In this document: one piece after another, positions 24,297 through 33,234 of the stretch
How the letters are laid out: every line of letters starts with the position of its first letter
How positions within the stretch are numbered: the stretch's first letter is position 1
Origin: an uncultured Flavobacteriaceae bacterium
GTDB taxonomy: Bacteria; Bacteroidota; Bacteroidia; Flavobacteriales; Flavobacteriaceae
Direction of reading: 5' to 3'
Length of the DNA stretch: 38,840 bases
Assembly (NCBI GenBank): GCA_905479475.1
Contig: CAJQMT010000010.1
Location: 1 to 38,840, forward strand
Notes under the pieces: model-generated
Seen by the model: only the letters and a program-made list of their open reading frames with translations
Told to the model about the DNA's origin: nothing
Database searches by the model: none
Program-made: the position numbers and the translations under genes

Positions 24297-25435
24297 GCTA
24301 CTCAAACGAAATTAAAAATACTGTTTTTAGCCTTAATTACAAATACCGTAAAACCTCCAATATATTATATATTGTCGTATTATTTTTTATTGTGGGTGTT
24401 ATTATTTCTCTGCCTTTTGTATGTATTACGGTTGACAGTCAGGCAAGAGGAATCTTACGTTCTCAAAAAGAAAATGTGAAAATAACTTTCTTTGTGCAAG
24501 GAAGAGTAAGTTATGTAAATCTAAAAAACAATCAGACTGTTAAAAAAGACGAGTTGCTTTTAAAAATAGACCCTTTGATAGAAGCTACACAAGTGCAAAC
24601 AAAGAAAAGTTTACTGGTCAATTTACAACAACAATTTTCCGACTTAAATATACTTTGCAAAGGCTATTCGAAGCTTTTAAAAACCGAGTTATATCAAAAT
24701 GAAAGAAATCATTTTTTAGAAAAATTAGAAGAATTGAAAACTCAAAAAGAGCAATTCTATCAATTGTATCAGCGTTCAAAAAAAGGTTTTGAAGGAGGAA
24801 TTGTTTCCGCAGCAGATTATGAAAAATCGAGCTATGAATTGAAAATCTTACATAGAAAAATCGCCACCTATAAAAAAGAAACACACAACAAATGGCAATC
24901 AAGAAAAACACACGTTGAAGAACAAATTAAAAGACTAGAAGGCGAAATTACCCAACTTTTAGAAAAAAAGAAAAATTACGCTATCAAAGCACCTATCTCT
25001 GGAACGATCGTCAACTATTCGGGAATCAAACAAGGAGCTTATTTCAATGGAAATGAAATTTTGGGAGAAATATCTTCAGACGATGAAATTATTTTAGAGT
25101 GTTTTATCCACCCCAAAGACATCGGTTTTATTCGTGTAGGTCAGACTGTAAAATTACAAATGGATGCTTTTAATTACAATCAATGGGGCTTAGGAAAAGC
25201 AACCGTTTATGAAATTGACAGAAATTTAACAATCGACAAACAGCGAAGCTATTTTAAAGTTCGATGCAAATTAGAGACCAACGAATTGACTTTAAAAAAT
25301 GGTTTTAAAGCTAAAATAAAAAAAGGAATGACCTGTACAGCGCGGTTAACTTTAGCAGAGCGGAGTTTATGGAATTTGTTGTTTGACAAAGTAGATGATT
25401 GGTTCAACCCAAAATTAATTGAACTTGATGATTAA
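24293..25435 (+). CDS. HlyD family membrane-fusion protein
   Basis: The 380-residue periplasmic adaptor has one N-terminal membrane helix at about residues 24-47 (NILYIVVLFFIVGVIISLPF). A biotinyl-lipoyl-like half follows (VQGRVSYVNLKNNQTVKKDE), then a long coiled coil (about 95-220), the second lipoyl half (KAPISGTIVNYSGIKQGAYF) and a beta domain. This is the order of HlyD adaptors of type I secretion. The ATG overlaps the tolC stop, so synthesis is coupled. The exporter gene begins 44 bases later. Confidence 0.9.
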   Translation: MSYSNEIKNTVFSLNYKYRKTSNILYIVVLFFIVGVIISLPFVCITVDSQARGILRSQKENVKITFFVQGRVSYVNLKNNQTVKKDELLLKIDPLIEATQVQTKKSLLVNLQQQFSDLNILCKGYSKLLKTELYQNERNHFLEKLEELKTQKEQFYQLYQRSKKGFEGGIVSAADYEKSSYELKILHRKIATYKKETHNKWQSRKTHVEEQIKRLEGEITQLLEKKKNYAIKAPISGTIVNYSGIKQGAYFNGNEILGEISSDDEIILECFIHPKDIGFIRVGQTVKLQMDAFNYNQWGLGKATVYEIDRNLTIDKQRSYFKVRCKLETNELTLKNGFKAKIKKGMTCTARLTLAERSLWNLLFDKVDDWFNPKLIELDD

Positions 25436-25479
25436 AAGAAGAAATCTCTGAAGCCTATTACCAACTATCAAAAAAGTAT

Positions 25480-27633
25480 ATGAAAATCAAAATAAAACAA
25501 CATGATATTAGAGATTGCGGAGCAGCTTGTTTGGCTTCAATAGCAGCACATTATAAACTGGCTTTGCCCATTGCCAGAATTAGGCAATATGCATCAACTG
25601 ATAAAAAAGGTACTAACGTTTTAGGGTTGTTGAACGCCGCCGAAAAAATGGGTTTCAATGCAAAGGGAGTAAAAGGTGGTAAAGAGTCTATTTCTTTGAT
25701 ACCATTACCTGCAATTGCACATGTTGTCTTAGGAGAAAAAGAAAATCCCTTGCATCATTTTATGGTAATTTACAAGGTTGCCAAAAATACTGTTGAAGTG
25801 ATGGACCCAGGAATAGGTGAAATGGTTATTTATAATTTTGAAGATTTTTTGAAAATTTGGTCAGGTGTTTTTATATTGATCGAACCTTCAGAAAGTTTTA
25901 AGCCCGAAAACAATCAAACAACTGTTGCCCAACGATTCAAAGACTTATTAATACCTCATAAAAAAGTTTTAATTCAAGCTTTATTTGGTGCTATTCTTTA
26001 CACCTTATTAGGTCTGTCAACCTCGATTTATATTGAAAAAATAACAGATTACGTATTGGTTGGGGGAAATACAAGGCTTTTAAATTTGTTGAGTCTCATT
26101 ATGATCCTGGTTTTAGTGTTGCAAACATTTATAGGTTCATTTAAAAGCATTCTAATTTTAAGAACAGGGCAATTGATGGATGCCAAATTAATTTTGGGAT
26201 ATTACAAACATCTTTTGAAATTACCACAACGTTTTTTTGACACCATGCAAATAGGTGAAATAACTTCTCGTATAAACGATGCGGTAAAAATAAGAGCTTT
26301 TATAAATGATATAGCAATCAATGTGGTGGTCAATATTTTTATTGTCTTTTTTTCTTTTGCATTGATGTTTACTTACTATTGGAAACTGGCATTAATTATT
26401 TTAACAGTCATTCCATTATATTTTATTATTTATGTAATTGTAAATCGTTGGAATAAAAAACGAGAACGTAAATTAATGGAAGATGCTGCACAACTTGAAA
26501 GTCAATTGGTAGAATCTTTAAATTCCATGAAAACAATTAAGCAGTTTGGAATAGAAAAATTTGCAAATACAAAAACAGAAAACAAATTTGTCAATGTACT
26601 CTATTCTGTGTATGCATCAACGCTCAACGGAATTTTTAGCGGTACCTCCACGAATTTTCTATCCTCGTTATTTACTATTATTTTAATGTGGATAGGTTCT
26701 TATTTTGTATTAGATAATGAAATTACCCCAGGAGAGTTGATGTCGTTTTATGCTTTGATAGGTTACTTTACCAATCCAATGTCTCAATTAATAGAAACCA
26801 ATAAATCTATGCAAAACGCATTAATTGCTACAGATCGGCTTTTCGAAATTATGGATTTAGAACGAGAAGAAATAAACGAAAAAATGAAGCTAACACGCGA
26901 CATGATAGGCGAAATAAATTTTGAAAATGTCTCTTTCTCCTACGGCACACGTACCGATGTCTTTGAAGGTTTTGACATTACTTTTCAAAAAGGGAAAGTT
27001 TCAGCAATCGTGGGAGAAAGTGGTTCTGGAAAAAGCACGCTGGCTTGTTTATTACAAAACCTATACCCTATCAAATCTGGATTCATTAGTATCGGAGGAA
27101 ACGACATCAAGTACATAAGTAATGCCAGCCTAAGAAATTTAGTGGCAGTCGTACCACAAGAAATTGAATTGTTTTCAGGAAACATTCTAGAAAACATTGC
27201 TGTTGGCGAATTTGAATGTGATTTAAAGAAAGTTATCAAACTCACCAAAGAACTCGGAATCTTAGATTTTATAGAACAATTACCCAATGGTTTTGAGACA
27301 CCAATAGGTGAAAATGGAGCCCTGCTTTCTGGAGGCCAAAAACAAAGAATTGCCATTGCAAGAGCTTTGTATAAAAATCCTGAAATTTTGATTTTAGATG
27401 AGGCTACGTCTTCATTAGACAATGTTTCTGAAAAATTTGTTCAAAAAACAATTGAAAAATTGGTTGAGGAGAAAAAAACAATTTTAATCATTGCACATCG
27501 ATTGAGTACTGTAAAAAATGCAGATGAAATTTTTGTATTAGAAAAAGGAGAAGTTGTTGAACAAGGAAATCATCAAGAACTTTTAAAACGAAAAGGACTC
27601 TATAAATATCTTTGGGATAAACAGGGAGTTTAA
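25480..27633 (+). CDS. C39 peptidase-containing ABC exporter (PCAT)
   Basis: The 717-residue protein matures and exports double-glycine peptides. The N-terminal C39 peptidase domain (about 1-130) has its catalytic Cys13 in RDCGAACLAS, His93 in HHFMVIY and Asp109 in MDPG, so it is intact. Six membrane helices at about 160-430 follow. The ATPase domain has Walker A GESGSGKST near 510, signature LLSGGQKQR near 616 and Walker B ILILDEATSSLD near 640. With the HlyD and TolC proteins it forms a one-step export route to the outside. The natural substrate is the 52-residue precursor 5.7 kb upstream, and possibly the tail of the HTH regulator. It is the last gene of the locus. Confidence 0.95.
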   Translation: MKIKIKQHDIRDCGAACLASIAAHYKLALPIARIRQYASTDKKGTNVLGLLNAAEKMGFNAKGVKGGKESISLIPLPAIAHVVLGEKENPLHHFMVIYKVAKNTVEVMDPGIGEMVIYNFEDFLKIWSGVFILIEPSESFKPENNQTTVAQRFKDLLIPHKKVLIQALFGAILYTLLGLSTSIYIEKITDYVLVGGNTRLLNLLSLIMILVLVLQTFIGSFKSILILRTGQLMDAKLILGYYKHLLKLPQRFFDTMQIGEITSRINDAVKIRAFINDIAINVVVNIFIVFFSFALMFTYYWKLALIILTVIPLYFIIYVIVNRWNKKRERKLMEDAAQLESQLVESLNSMKTIKQFGIEKFANTKTENKFVNVLYSVYASTLNGIFSGTSTNFLSSLFTIILMWIGSYFVLDNEITPGELMSFYALIGYFTNPMSQLIETNKSMQNALIATDRLFEIMDLEREEINEKMKLTRDMIGEINFENVSFSYGTRTDVFEGFDITFQKGKVSAIVGESGSGKSTLACLLQNLYPIKSGFISIGGNDIKYISNASLRNLVAVVPQEIELFSGNILENIAVGEFECDLKKVIKLTKELGILDFIEQLPNGFETPIGENGALLSGGQKQRIAIARALYKNPEILILDEATSSLDNVSEKFVQKTIEKLVEEKKTILIIAHRLSTVKNADEIFVLEKGEVVEQGNHQELLKRKGLYKYLWDKQGV

Positions 27634-27703
27634 TTTTTTCTGCAAAAACAACTTTAAAAAAAGACAGAAAAACATCCTTCTTTTTAAGAAAACCGAAAAT
27701 TAT

Positions 27704-28477
27704 CTAAACTAGCTCATCTTTCTTCTGCACCTCAAACGGAAGTACTTGCATTTTTTCCCCGTCAAATACACCGTAGGTAAAATAGGAAATCCAATCACCT
27801 AAATTTACGTATTCAGATTTTTTTTCCAAGGCCAACGTCATGGGTAGGTGACGGTGCCCAAAAACAAAATAATCATAGTGTTTTTTGGTCAGGACTTGTT
27901 TGCTATATTGAATCAAATTTTCTTTCTCTTCCCCTAAAAAAGCAACATCTTCTTCTCCAGAAATCAATTTGTTTTTTACAGAGAAATATTGTGCCAGCCT
28001 TACGCCCAAATCAGGATGCAACCATCGAAATAGCCATTTGCAAACAGGGTTTGTAAACACTTTTTTCATACGCTTGTAGCCATAATCTCCGGGGCCCAAG
28101 CCATCTCCATGCCCGATTAAAAATGTTTTGCCTGAAAAGGTGAACTCTTTGGGCTCGTGGTACACCGGTATGTTCAATTCCTTTTCAAAATAATCGTTCA
28201 TCCACAAGTCGTGGTTGCCCACAAAAAAATAAATGGGAATGCCGCTGTCTTTGATTTCCGCCAATTTTCCCAATACGCGAACAAAGCCTTTGGGAACTAC
28301 TGTTTTGTATTCAAACCAAAAATCAAACAAATCTCCTAGCAAGAAAATTGCTTCGGCATCTGCTTTGACGCTATCCAGCCAACGTACCAATTTTTTTTCT
28401 CTCTCCTTACTTTTTTCAGAAGTGGGTGCTCCCAAATGCTGATCGGAGGCGAAATATATTTTCTTTTGAGCTGTCAA
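27704..28477 (-). CDS. lpxH: UDP-2,3-diacylglucosamine diphosphatase (LpxH-like)
   Basis: This 257-residue calcineurin-like metallophosphoesterase has the metal ligands in ASDQHLG (Asp12, His14), GDLFDFWFE, GNHDLW, GHGDGLGPGD and GHRHLP. The FDFWFEY segment is typical of LpxH, which hydrolyses UDP-diacylglucosamine to lipid X in lipid A synthesis at the inner membrane. Length is close to that of other LpxH proteins. It is convergent with the peptide exporter gene. Other phosphoesterases of this fold cannot be excluded from sequence alone, but the motif set fits LpxH best. Confidence 0.88.
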   Translation of the reverse strand: MTAQKKIYFASDQHLGAPTSEKSKEREKKLVRWLDSVKADAEAIFLLGDLFDFWFEYKTVVPKGFVRVLGKLAEIKDSGIPIYFFVGNHDLWMNDYFEKELNIPVYHEPKEFTFSGKTFLIGHGDGLGPGDYGYKRMKKVFTNPVCKWLFRWLHPDLGVRLAQYFSVKNKLISGEEDVAFLGEEKENLIQYSKQVLTKKHYDYFVFGHRHLPMTLALEKKSEYVNLGDWISYFTYGVFDGEKMQVLPFEVQKKDELV

Positions 28478-28520
28478 ATTTTTTGATTTATCTGGTAAAG
28501 ATACAAATTATGCTGCATGG

Positions 28521-30080
28521 CTAGTCTTTCTCTTTTTCCAATTCCAATACTTTAAGAATCATCTTATCCTTGCTTGCATTGATTTTTGCCGTTGCATTTT
28601 GATCGAAAAGTTGTGCAACGACCAACATTTTTAAATAGTGCTTTATCTGTTTTGTTTTTTCTTTTGGCAGCGCTTTTTTCAATTGTATATACTCAAAATA
28701 GCGCTTCAACACAGTTTTGTCAAGATCAAGTCTATCTCCAAGTGCTTCCAATGAAAGAGCACCCAATTCTTTGCGGTTGGAGTCTACATACTCAAATACA
28801 AAATCATTTAAATTTTGAAAATGATAATTTTCCAAATACAATGTCGTATCTACAGGCACAAAAACATCTGGAACAATCCCTCCTCCTCCGTATACTACTT
28901 TTCCTTTTGGAGTCGTGTATCGAAGTGAATCTACAACTTTGATACTGTCTTTGGAAAGCAATTCTCCATTTGTCATTCTCTTTTCATAATCCAATGCATA
29001 ATTAGAGTTGTCATCCAAGCGATAGGGTTTTTGAATAGATCTGCCTGTAGGCGTAAAATACCTTGCAATGGTCAATCGTACAGCAGAACTGTCACCGAAA
29101 TTTCTCTGTTGTTGCACTAGGCCCTTTCCAAAAGAACGCCGTCCTACAATCACTCCTTTGTCATTGTCTTGCAACGCTCCCGCCAAAATTTCACTTGCCG
29201 AAGCAGAACCTTCATCAATCAAAACATATACTTTCCCATTTTCAAAACTCCCTTTGTTCGTGGCGTATGAGTTCTCAATCTTTCCTTTGTTGTTTTCTGT
29301 GAATACGATCAACTTATCCGCTGCTAAAAATTCATCGATAATTTGATTGGCAATGTGAATGTATCCGCCTCCATTCTGACGAACATCTAAGACTAGTTTT
29401 TTGGCGCCTTGCGTTTGCAATTGTGTCAATTTTTCTTTGAATTCCTGGTAAGAAGTCATCGCAAAACGGTTCAATTTAAGATATCCCATGTCTTCTGTCA
29501 ACATGTATCCTACTTCTACGCTTGAAATGGGCACTTTGTTACGAACTATTGGGATGTCCAAAAAAGCACTGGTTTGCTTTCTGTAAATTCGTATATCTAC
29601 CTTCGTATCGGCTGGTCCTTTTAAAGCCTTGACCACATTTCTACTTGACAATTTTTTATTGTAAAGTGTATCATTGTTGGCTATTAAAATTCTATCTCCC
29701 GACAAAATACCTACTTTTTCACTGGGCCCTCCTTTGAGTACTTTGGTGACTACAATCGAATCGTTGTGCATAAAAAACTGAACACCAATACCCTCAAAGT
29801 TCCCTTGCATATTTTCTTGACTTGCTAAAAAATCTTCTTTTGAAAAGTAAACGGAATGCGGATCTAATTTGGCTACAATTTCTGACACGACATCTTCTAA
29901 TATTTTTTCTGTGTCTACCTTGTCCACATAATCTTGCTCAATAAATTGAAGCAATGTGTTTATTTTTTGATACTTTCCGTTCTCAAAAAACCTTTCTGTT
30001 GGAAAATAAACCGTTGTTGCCAGGACAATACCAAAAGCCACTAGCATTCCTGTAAAAAAAGAAGGATGGATTTTATTCAT
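28521..30080 (-). CDS. S41 carboxy-terminal processing protease
   Basis: This membrane-anchored periplasmic protease of the C-terminal processing (Ctp, S41A) family has an N-terminal signal anchor (about residues 9-27), a PDZ domain (GIGVQFFMHNDSIVVTKVLK then GDRILIANN) and the catalytic core. The core carries the Ser of GSASASEILAG and the Lys of RRSFGKGLVQQ. A helical extension follows at the C-terminus (TKQIKHYLKMLVVAQ). Three ATGs lie close together (30092, 30086, 30080). The last is chosen because it gives the shortest overlap (8 bases) with the dCMP deaminase gene. The family degrades or trims envelope proteins with nonpolar C-termini; the local substrate is unknown. Confidence 0.9.
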   Translation of the reverse strand: MNKIHPSFFTGMLVAFGIVLATTVYFPTERFFENGKYQKINTLLQFIEQDYVDKVDTEKILEDVVSEIVAKLDPHSVYFSKEDFLASQENMQGNFEGIGVQFFMHNDSIVVTKVLKGGPSEKVGILSGDRILIANNDTLYNKKLSSRNVVKALKGPADTKVDIRIYRKQTSAFLDIPIVRNKVPISSVEVGYMLTEDMGYLKLNRFAMTSYQEFKEKLTQLQTQGAKKLVLDVRQNGGGYIHIANQIIDEFLAADKLIVFTENNKGKIENSYATNKGSFENGKVYVLIDEGSASASEILAGALQDNDKGVIVGRRSFGKGLVQQQRNFGDSSAVRLTIARYFTPTGRSIQKPYRLDDNSNYALDYEKRMTNGELLSKDSIKVVDSLRYTTPKGKVVYGGGGIVPDVFVPVDTTLYLENYHFQNLNDFVFEYVDSNRKELGALSLEALGDRLDLDKTVLKRYFEYIQLKKALPKEKTKQIKHYLKMLVVAQLFDQNATAKINASKDKMILKVLELEKEKD

Positions 30081-30507
30081 CAGCATAGCCATCTAGATGA
30101 TCTACTTCAATTCCTGCTTCTTTTAAAAATTCGACTCCCGACAAATCTTTATAGGCCCGCGCATAAACAACTCTGGTAATCCCAGCTTGTAAGATCAACT
30201 TGCTACAATCTCTGCAAGGCGACAAGGTAATGTACAAGGTTGCTCCTTTGGACGACTGTGTAGAAGCTGCAACCTTCAAAATAGCATTGGCTTCTGCATG
30301 CAATACCATCCATTTGGTTTCTCCTTTTTCATTTTCGCAACAATTGTCAAACCCAGTTGGAGCTCCGTTGAATCCATCTGAGATGATCATCCTCCCTTTT
30401 ACAATCAAAGCACCTACTTGCTTTCGTTTGCAGTGAGATAATTTTCCCCACTCAAAGGCCATGTTGATATAGGCTTTGTCGTATTTTAATTGTTTTTTAT
30501 CTTTCAT
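30073..30507 (-). CDS. dCMP deaminase family zinc enzyme
   Basis: The 144-residue protein has the cytidine/deoxycytidylate deaminase zinc site: His70 and the proton donor Glu72 in HAEANAI, Cys98 and Cys101 in PCRDC. The GFNGAPTGFDNC stretch is typical of dCMP deaminases, which turn dCMP into dUMP for thymidylate synthesis. It is the promoter-proximal gene of a pair and overlaps the S41 protease gene, so the two are co-transcribed. It lies 105 bases downstream of the HupE/UreJ-like gene's stop, with no terminator seen between. Confidence 0.93.
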   Translation of the reverse strand: MKDKKQLKYDKAYINMAFEWGKLSHCKRKQVGALIVKGRMIISDGFNGAPTGFDNCCENEKGETKWMVLHAEANAILKVAASTQSSKGATLYITLSPCRDCSKLILQAGITRVVYARAYKDLSGVEFLKEAGIEVDHLDGYADE

Positions 30508-30612
30508 TGAGTCAAATACTTCTTTTTTTAATCTTCAAAAGTCGCAAATCTGAGCCGAAACAACAAACCTCCTTACATTTCATTTGTATACGCTGTTAAT
30601 TTTAGTCTTTTC

Positions 30613-31212
30613 CTAACGCAACAACGATTTTAAAAAAGGCTCCCATCGTTCTTGCATCATTGGAATAACAACACCTATCACAATTGCAGAAAGTACCATT
30701 GTCCAATCTCTTTTGGAAACGTGCAGCAACTTATTTACCAACACAAAAACGACCAACATAATGAAAGCAATGATGAGCTGTGCTGCTTCAATTCCAATAG
30801 CAAACTCGATCAACGGAAACATTTTTGACGATGTATCTGACAATAACATTTGCAAATAATACGAAAATCCCAAACCGTGAATCCATCCAAAAGCAAATGT
30901 CAAGAACAATTTAAATTGAAAACCTGTTTTTGTTTTTACCCCAGAAAAAAGATTCACCAATGCAGTTACAAAAATGGTCAATGGAATCAAAAATTCAATC
31001 AGATTGCTTTTCAAGTTTAAAATACCGTAGGTTGCCAAAGCCAATGTAAGAGTATGTCCTATGGTAAATGCAGAAATCAAACCCAACAATTCTTTCCATT
31101 GTTTGGTTGCGTATGGAACGACCAATACCAATAGGAACAAAATATGATCATAAGCTTGTAAATCAAGTACATGACCAAGCCCGAGTTTGAAAAAAAGCAC
31201 TAAATCATTCAT
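30613..31212 (-). CDS. HupE/UreJ family membrane protein
   Basis: The 199-residue membrane protein has about six helices and the family pattern LGHVLDLQAYDHILFLL near the start, with FTIGHTLTLALA and FGWIHGLGFSYYL further on. The conserved His residues in these motifs fit a metal (nickel or similar) permease of the HupE/UreJ type, but no urease or hydrogenase gene lies nearby, so the ion is open. The start at 31212 (MNDLVLFFKLGLGH) is preferred; an upstream ATG at 31230 would add six residues. It follows the aldo/keto reductase on the opposite side of a 20-base gap, so the genes may share a transcript. Confidence 0.85.
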   Translation of the reverse strand: MNDLVLFFKLGLGHVLDLQAYDHILFLLVLVVPYATKQWKELLGLISAFTIGHTLTLALATYGILNLKSNLIEFLIPLTIFVTALVNLFSGVKTKTGFQFKLFLTFAFGWIHGLGFSYYLQMLLSDTSSKMFPLIEFAIGIEAAQLIIAFIMLVVFVLVNKLLHVSKRDWTMVLSAIVIGVVIPMMQERWEPFLKSLLR

Positions 31213-31250
31213 CGTTTTGTGTGTCTTCAATCATTGCGTCGAAAACTATT

Positions 31251-32288
31251 TTAGGGTGCAGGGTTGGGTTGTAACAATTGAATTTGATCTATTTCCTGTA
31301 AAATCTCATCAGATAACACGATGTTTACCGTCTCAATATTTTGCTTTAACTGCTCTAGCGTGGTTGCTCCAATAATATTGGCTGTGACAAATGGTTGTTG
31401 GGTAACGAAGGCGAGCGACATTTCTGTAAGGCTCAAATTGTGCTTTTGAGCCAAGTCAGCATACTTTTGCGTTAAAAAACGTGCTTGCTCACTGTTATAT
31501 CTTGAAAAAACTGGAAATAATTTCAAGCGTGATTTTTTAGGAAGATCCCCTTGTAAATATTTCCCTGAAAGGACTCCAAAAGCAAGAGGAGAATAAGCTA
31601 GCAAGCCTACCTCTTCGCGGATGGAAATTTCGGAAAGACCTACGTCAAAGGTTCTATTCAATAAAGAATAGGGGTTTTGAATTGTTTTTACTTGGCTAAA
31701 ATTGTTCTTCTTACTCTCTTCCAAATGGCGCATCAAGCCCCAAGGTGTTTCGTTTGAAATTCCATAATGCCGGATTTTCCCTTCTTTGACTAGGCTGTCT
31801 AATTTGGCGACAATCCGATTGAAATTATCTTGCCATTTGTCTTCGAAATCATGTTTGTAATTGAGTTTTCCAAAAAAATTAGTTTTTCTTTCGGGCCAAT
31901 GCAATTGGTACACATCGACGTAGTCTGTTTGCAAACGTTTCAAATTATTATTCAATGCTTCGTCAATCGAGGCATCTGAAAAATCCATGTTTTCACGAAT
32001 GTAACTCAGTCCAGCACTGGGTCCTGTAATTTTGGTTGCAAGTACCAAGTCTTCTCGCTTCTGATCTTTCATCCAAGCTCCTATAAATCGCTCTGTATCC
32101 CCTTGTGTCTCCTGCCTTCCTGGAACGGAATACATTTCAGCAGTATCGATGAAATTGACTCCTTGCGATAGGGCATAATTCAATTGTTCGTGTGCTTCAG
32201 CTTTTGTGTTTTGCTCACCAAAGGTCATGGTACCTAAACAAATTTTACTGACCTTGATATTGGTTCTAGGGATCTTTGTGTATTTCAT
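31251..32288 (-). CDS. tas: Tas-type NADP-dependent aldo/keto reductase
   Basis: The 345-residue protein matches E. coli Tas in layout: MKYTKIPRTNIKVSKICLGT, then MTFGEQNTKAEAHEQLNYAL, and the cofactor end IGATTLEQLKQNIETVN. The catalytic Asp and Tyr are in FIDTAEMYSVPG, Lys in LATKITG and His in YQLHWPER. The start at 32288 is chosen because the 15 extra residues from 32333 are not family-like. It is a cytoplasmic oxidoreductase of the Tas group, which has broad carbonyl reductase activity. The substrate is not known. Confidence 0.93.
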   Translation of the reverse strand: MKYTKIPRTNIKVSKICLGTMTFGEQNTKAEAHEQLNYALSQGVNFIDTAEMYSVPGRQETQGDTERFIGAWMKDQKREDLVLATKITGPSAGLSYIRENMDFSDASIDEALNNNLKRLQTDYVDVYQLHWPERKTNFFGKLNYKHDFEDKWQDNFNRIVAKLDSLVKEGKIRHYGISNETPWGLMRHLEESKKNNFSQVKTIQNPYSLLNRTFDVGLSEISIREEVGLLAYSPLAFGVLSGKYLQGDLPKKSRLKLFPVFSRYNSEQARFLTQKYADLAQKHNLSLTEMSLAFVTQQPFVTANIIGATTLEQLKQNIETVNIVLSDEILQEIDQIQLLQPNPAP

Positions 32289-32415
32289 GGAATTGCTGGT
32301 TTTCAATCTATTTGAGTATGTACTTGGCTGCAAAGGACTCCATGATATTTTTTATCAAAGCGGTAACCGTTGTTAAGCTTACAAGAACTCTAGAATGAGG
32401 GCTAAATTAGTACAT

Positions 32416-33171
32416 TTATTCTGCAAATACCAATTCTTGTTCCGTTAATAATGCGTCGTTGTTGTAGCGCAAAAAAAGCTGTGCGACAGCAATGGTGTCT
32501 TTTTCGCAATAGCTTGCAATTCTTTTCAAATCTTTTTGTTGATAATATACATCTGCCACTTGGCTTCCATCAATATCTTCTTTTGGAGAGGGTATCTCTA
32601 AAAGCGTCGTTAGTAACTTCAAGGAGGTGTAATGCTTGTAGTCTCCGAATTTCCACATTTCTAAGGTGTCCAAATGAGGTACTTCCCAAGGTTTTTTTCC
32701 AAATAAATTTAGTTTTTGTGGCAAGTCTACACGATTTACAATCATTCTTCTTGCGATGTATGGAAAATCAAATTCTTTTCCATTGTGTCCACACAATACA
32801 TGTGCGGCTTTGCTGAAATGATCTTCCAACAACTGTTTGAAATCTTCTAAAATTTGTTTTTCCTCAGTCCCATAAAAAGATTTTACACGAAAGACTCGCT
32901 CTTTTTTTTGGGTCGTAAAGTAACCCACTGAAATACATATTATCTTTCCAAACTCCGCCCAGATACCCGCTCTTTCATAAAATTTTTCTGGTGTAATATC
33001 TTGCCCTTCGGCATTTTTCGATTTTCGTTGATAAGCTGTTTTCAGTATAAAAAGCTCTTTTTTAACAGGCGATAATCTCTCAAAAGTCTCACATTCTGGA
33101 ACGGTCTCGATGTCCAAAAAAAGGATGTTTTCTTTGTGGATGGCTAAATTCAATTTGGCAAATTTTTCCAT
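32416..33171 (-). CDS. PolB-like 3'-5' exonuclease (DEDD superfamily)
   Basis: The 251-residue protein has the DEDD exonuclease motifs: Asp and Glu in LFLDIETVPE, Asp in HNGKEFDFPYIARR, and the final Tyr/Asp group in SYCEKDTIAVAQLFL. This is the predicted PolB-like 3'-5' exonuclease family (PF10108 type), a stand-alone proofreading-like nuclease common in Bacteroidota. The start ATG at 33171 lies directly after the T-rich tail of the terminator for the upstream PiT gene. Its target, DNA or RNA, is unknown. Confidence 0.9.
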   Translation of the reverse strand: MEKFAKLNLAIHKENILFLDIETVPECETFERLSPVKKELFILKTAYQRKSKNAEGQDITPEKFYERAGIWAEFGKIICISVGYFTTQKKERVFRVKSFYGTEEKQILEDFKQLLEDHFSKAAHVLCGHNGKEFDFPYIARRMIVNRVDLPQKLNLFGKKPWEVPHLDTLEMWKFGDYKHYTSLKLLTTLLEIPSPKEDIDGSQVADVYYQQKDLKRIASYCEKDTIAVAQLFLRYNNDALLTEQELVFAE

Positions 33172-33175
33172 AAAT

Positions 33176-33210
33176 ATACAAAAAGCCCGTGAATCGAAAT
33201 CACAGGCTTT
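33176..33210 (-). terminator. Intrinsic terminator of the PiT transporter gene
   Basis: On the minus strand, AAAGCCTGTGA (complement of 33200-33210) pairs with TCACGGGCTTT (complement of 33182-33192) with one G-U pair, loop TTTCGAT, then a T-rich tail. It lies 25 bases after the PiT stop. Confidence 0.75.
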
Positions 33211-33234
33211 AGAAGTCTTGTTTGAACACAGCGA

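Noticed and set aside
27634-27703. Terminator between the exporter and lpxH genes
   Set aside because: The region is A/T-rich, but no convincing stem with a T tract could be drawn.
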